A model generated the notes under the pieces. The model was not told where the DNA came from and did not search any database. It saw only the letters and a program-made list of their open reading frames with translations. Shown here one piece after another: positions 62,043-64,000 of a DNA stretch of 64,000 nt. Origin of the DNA: Sunxiuqinia elliptica (GTDB taxonomy: Bacteria; Bacteroidota; Bacteroidia; Bacteroidales; Prolixibacteraceae); NCBI RefSeq assembly GCF_900113005.1, contig NZ_FONW01000001.1, positions 948,996 through 1,012,995 of the forward strand. The letters run 5' to 3'. Every line of letters begins with the position of its first letter. Position 1 is the first letter of the stretch. The position numbers and the translations under genes were made by a program.

Positions 62043-62867
62043 TCAAGGGAATTTGGGGTATTTGCCAAAGTCTGGTTTGCGTTTTTCAAGGAAGGCATGT
62101 TTGCCCTCTTGCGCTTCTTCGGTTAAATAATAAAGCAGGGTCGCATTTCCTGCAAATTCCTGAATTCCAATTTGTCCATCCAGTTCAGCATTAAGCCCTA
62201 ACTTAAGCATCCGCAGAGCTAGCGGGCTGTGCTCTTGCATTTTTTGTGCCCAGGCAACAACTTCGTCTTCCAATTGGTCAAATGGAACAACCTTGTTGAC
62301 CAAGCCCATTTCTAAGGCTTCCTGTGCAGAGTACTGACGACACATGAACCAAATCTCGCGAGCTTTTTTCTGCCCGACAATGCTAGCCAGGTAAGATGAT
62401 CCCAGACCGGCATCGAAACTACCTACTTTGGGGCCGGTTTGACCGAAGATGGCATTTTCGCTGGCGATGCTAATATCGCATACCACATGCAAAACATGAC
62501 CTCCACCAATTGCAAAGCCATTGACCATTGCAATAACAGGTTTAGGCATGCTGCGGATTTGTTTTTGAACTTCCAAAATGTTGAGGCGTGGAATTCCATT
62601 TTCATCGATATACCCGCCAGTGCCTTTTACATTTTGATCGCCACCGGAGCAAAATGCTTTATCGCCTGCACCTGTCAGTACAATCACATTGATGCGGTTG
62701 TCTTCCCGGCAAATGTTCAGTGCATCGCTAATGTTGTTCACCGTAGTTGGGCGAAAGGCATTACGCACCTGTTCGCGGTTGATGGTGATCTTCCCGATTC
62801 CATCGTAGTAATCGAAGAAAATGTCTTCATATTCTTTAATGGTTTCCCATTGTCTTGTTGTGCTCAT
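62043..62867 (-). CDS. menB: 1,4-Dihydroxy-2-naphthoyl-CoA synthase
   Basis: Crotonase-superfamily enzyme that cyclises o-succinylbenzoyl-CoA to DHNA-CoA. Signature segments are [17 protein letters not shown] (substrate loop), [67 protein letters not shown], and the ending [16 protein letters not shown]. The [11 protein letters not shown] block is diagnostic for MenB among enoyl hydratases. The 274 residues are standard. It lies 92 bases after menD. Confidence 0.96.
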   Translation of the reverse strand: MSTTRQWETIKEYEDIFFDYYDGIGKITINREQVRNAFRPTTVNNISDALNICREDNRINVIVLTGAGDKAFCSGGDQNVKGTGGYIDENGIPRLNILEVQKQIRSMPKPVIAMVNGFAIGGGHVLHVVCDISIASENAIFGQTGPKVGSFDAGLGSSYLASIVGQKKAREIWFMCRQYSAQEALEMGLVNKVVPFDQLEDEVVAWAQKMQEHSPLALRMLKLGLNAELDGQIGIQEFAGNATLLYYLTEEAQEGKHAFLEKRKPDFGKYPKFP

Positions 62868-62959
62868 CGTATTTCGTTTTAGTTATTTCTTTTTATAATG
62901 AAAATGAACCGCTTTTGTTTATCTCCAATCAGAGACTGTCGTTTCATCCTTTATGGTGG

Positions 62960-64000
62960 CTATTGCTTTACCGCCTGAAACAATGCTCTGAACGTTTGGC
63001 TGTTTTTTTCTGAATCAGTAAAAATCTCCAGTAAAACAGCTTGTTGTTGATTGGGAGCATAGAGTTCTGTTAAAGCTTGAGTCACTTCTATTTCGTTTTC
63101 TGCGCGCAGGTAGTTTAAGCCGAAAGCCTGTGCAATTCCTTTGGCTTCAAAGGAATGTTCAGTCAGAAAATGTTCTTTGAAAGCAGGTGAATGATCAGGG
63201 CCTTTGATCAAACCAAAAATATTTCCCCCTCGATTGTTGATAACAATTATTCGTAAGTTGTTCGAAATGTATTTGTTCCAGAGTGCATTGGAATCGTAGA
63301 AGAACGACAGATCGCCCAGAATGACCGTATTCAATTGATTGGTGGTTGAGGCAAATCCAACAGCTGTTGATAAGGAGCCATCGATACCGCTGGTACCACG
63401 ATTTCCAAAAAAGAATGCATCGGTAGGCGCTTGACAAATGAGGGCATAGCGCACGGGTGAGCTATTCCCCAAGTGGACATACGAATTGGGCGGGATAAAC
63501 TGCCGAATTTGATCAAATACTCTCAGATCGGTATAATCAGTTTGGTTGATAAATTGATCCCGAATTTGATTGACCTGTTTCTCTTTTTCTTGCCAACGAA
63601 GCTGATAGCTGTTTGACTTTTCCGATACTGTCGGAGTCAATTGCTCTAAAAAATCAGAGGCATCAAGCGGTAACACCTGTGTAAGCGATTGGTACGTATC
63701 GAAATGATCTGTGTTTAGACTTAAATGCCAATGCTCCTGAGGTTTATTGTTTCGTAAGAACTGTTTTAAGGATTTGGAAACAAATTGTCCGCCAAAGCTG
63801 ATGAGCAAGTCTGGTTGAAAATCAGCAGTATTCTCATTTAGCAAACCAGTCATGAGTAAATCGATGCTGCTGCAAAAAGCTGGATCATTCAAATTGGCAA
63901 GGTGCTCTTTCAGAACGACGGCTCCTGTCTTTTTTGCCAATTCGCTAAGCTGGTTTTCAAGCCCGGGATTGGGAGTCTGTTGCCCTGCAAGTATCAGAAT
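62960..64000 (-). CDS. menD: SEPHCHC synthase (MenD), N-terminal part cut off by window edge
   Basis: Thiamine-diphosphate enzyme that condenses 2-oxoglutarate with isochorismate in menaquinone synthesis. Only the C-terminal 346 codons are inside; the frame stays open to base 64000. The ThDP-binding domain is recognisable from PNSYVHLGNSSPVRYAL, FFGNRGTSGIDGSLSTAVGFA (about where the catalytic domain begins), VILGDLSFFYDSNALW and IIVINNRGGNIFGLI (the GD-to-NN cofactor motif). It lies upstream of menB, as in other Bacteroidota men operons. Confidence 0.94.
   Translation of the reverse strand: MLILAGQQTPNPGLENQLSELAKKTGAVVLKEHLANLNDPAFCSSIDLLMTGLLNENTADFQPDLLISFGGQFVSKSLKQFLRNNKPQEHWHLSLNTDHFDTYQSLTQVLPLDASDFLEQLTPTVSEKSNSYQLRWQEKEKQVNQIRDQFINQTDYTDLRVFDQIRQFIPPNSYVHLGNSSPVRYALICQAPTDAFFFGNRGTSGIDGSLSTAVGFASTTNQLNTVILGDLSFFYDSNALWNKYISNNLRIIVINNRGGNIFGLIKGPDHSPAFKEHFLTEHSFEAKGIAQAFGLNYLRAENEIEVTQALTELYAPNQQQAVLLEIFTDSEKNSQTFRALFQAVKQ

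Overview
The window looks like chromosomal DNA of a Bacteroidota bacterium, probably a marine or sediment Marinilabiliales/Prolixibacteraceae-type organism. Several signs point that way. There is an S46 dipeptidyl-peptidase, a type IX secretion (T9SS) C-terminal tail, TonB-family proteins with a PGG-type C-terminal domain, many lipoproteins, and -7 promoter elements of the TAnnTTTG type. Recognisable Shine-Dalgarno sequences are scarce. Menaquinone is made by the classical Men pathway. Genes lie on both strands in short operons separated by clear hairpin terminators.

Layout. 1-6.0 kb (minus strand): 3'-truncated B12-dependent ribonucleotide reductase nrdJ, Kdo transferase waaA, rnhA and a secreted S46 peptidase. 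6.5-13.3 kb (plus): gltX, then a TolC/HlyD/ABC-2/ABC-2 export operon without an ATPase gene. 13.3-13.5 kb: five tandem 41-bp hairpin-forming repeats. 13.6-18.2 kb (minus): an SLC12-like transporter, a DUF3267 membrane protein and a polysaccharide flippase. 18.3-21.7 kb (plus): a glycosyltransferase, rnhB and kbl. 21.8-27.3 kb: an AT-rich accessory segment bounded by two identical 40-bp direct repeats, each containing a full terminator. It carries an unknown protein, a Sel1-repeat protein with a T9SS tail, a papain-like cysteine protease and two lipoproteins.

27.4-31.0 kb is a nitrosative-stress module: hcp, an iron-sulfur protein and a divergent Crp/Fnr regulator with a palindromic candidate operator. 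31-45 kb holds mostly housekeeping genes: pgeF, a FadL-like porin, a YhhQ/VUT transporter, trkH, aspartate kinase, an orphan RND/MacA-type adaptor, a DUF1080 protein, a dGTPase and a YgjP-like metalloprotein. 45.5-49.2 kb is a small glycan-degradation operon (GH29 fucosidase, CBM9-like protein, GH10-like hydrolase) without SusC/SusD. 49-55 kb: a lamin-tail surface protein, asd, hflX and two tandem TonB paralogs. 55-58.6 kb: a membrane AraC-type regulator, a lipoprotein with two fused solute-binding domains, and a small frameshifted lipoprotein gene. 58.77 kb: tRNA-Ala(GGC). 58.9-64 kb (minus): menD(5'-truncated)-menB-menA-menC-menE.

The most unusual structures are the repeat-bounded accessory island at 21.8-27.3 kb and the 41-bp hairpin array at 13.3 kb. 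Functional calls come from recognising motifs and families by eye; no database search was run.
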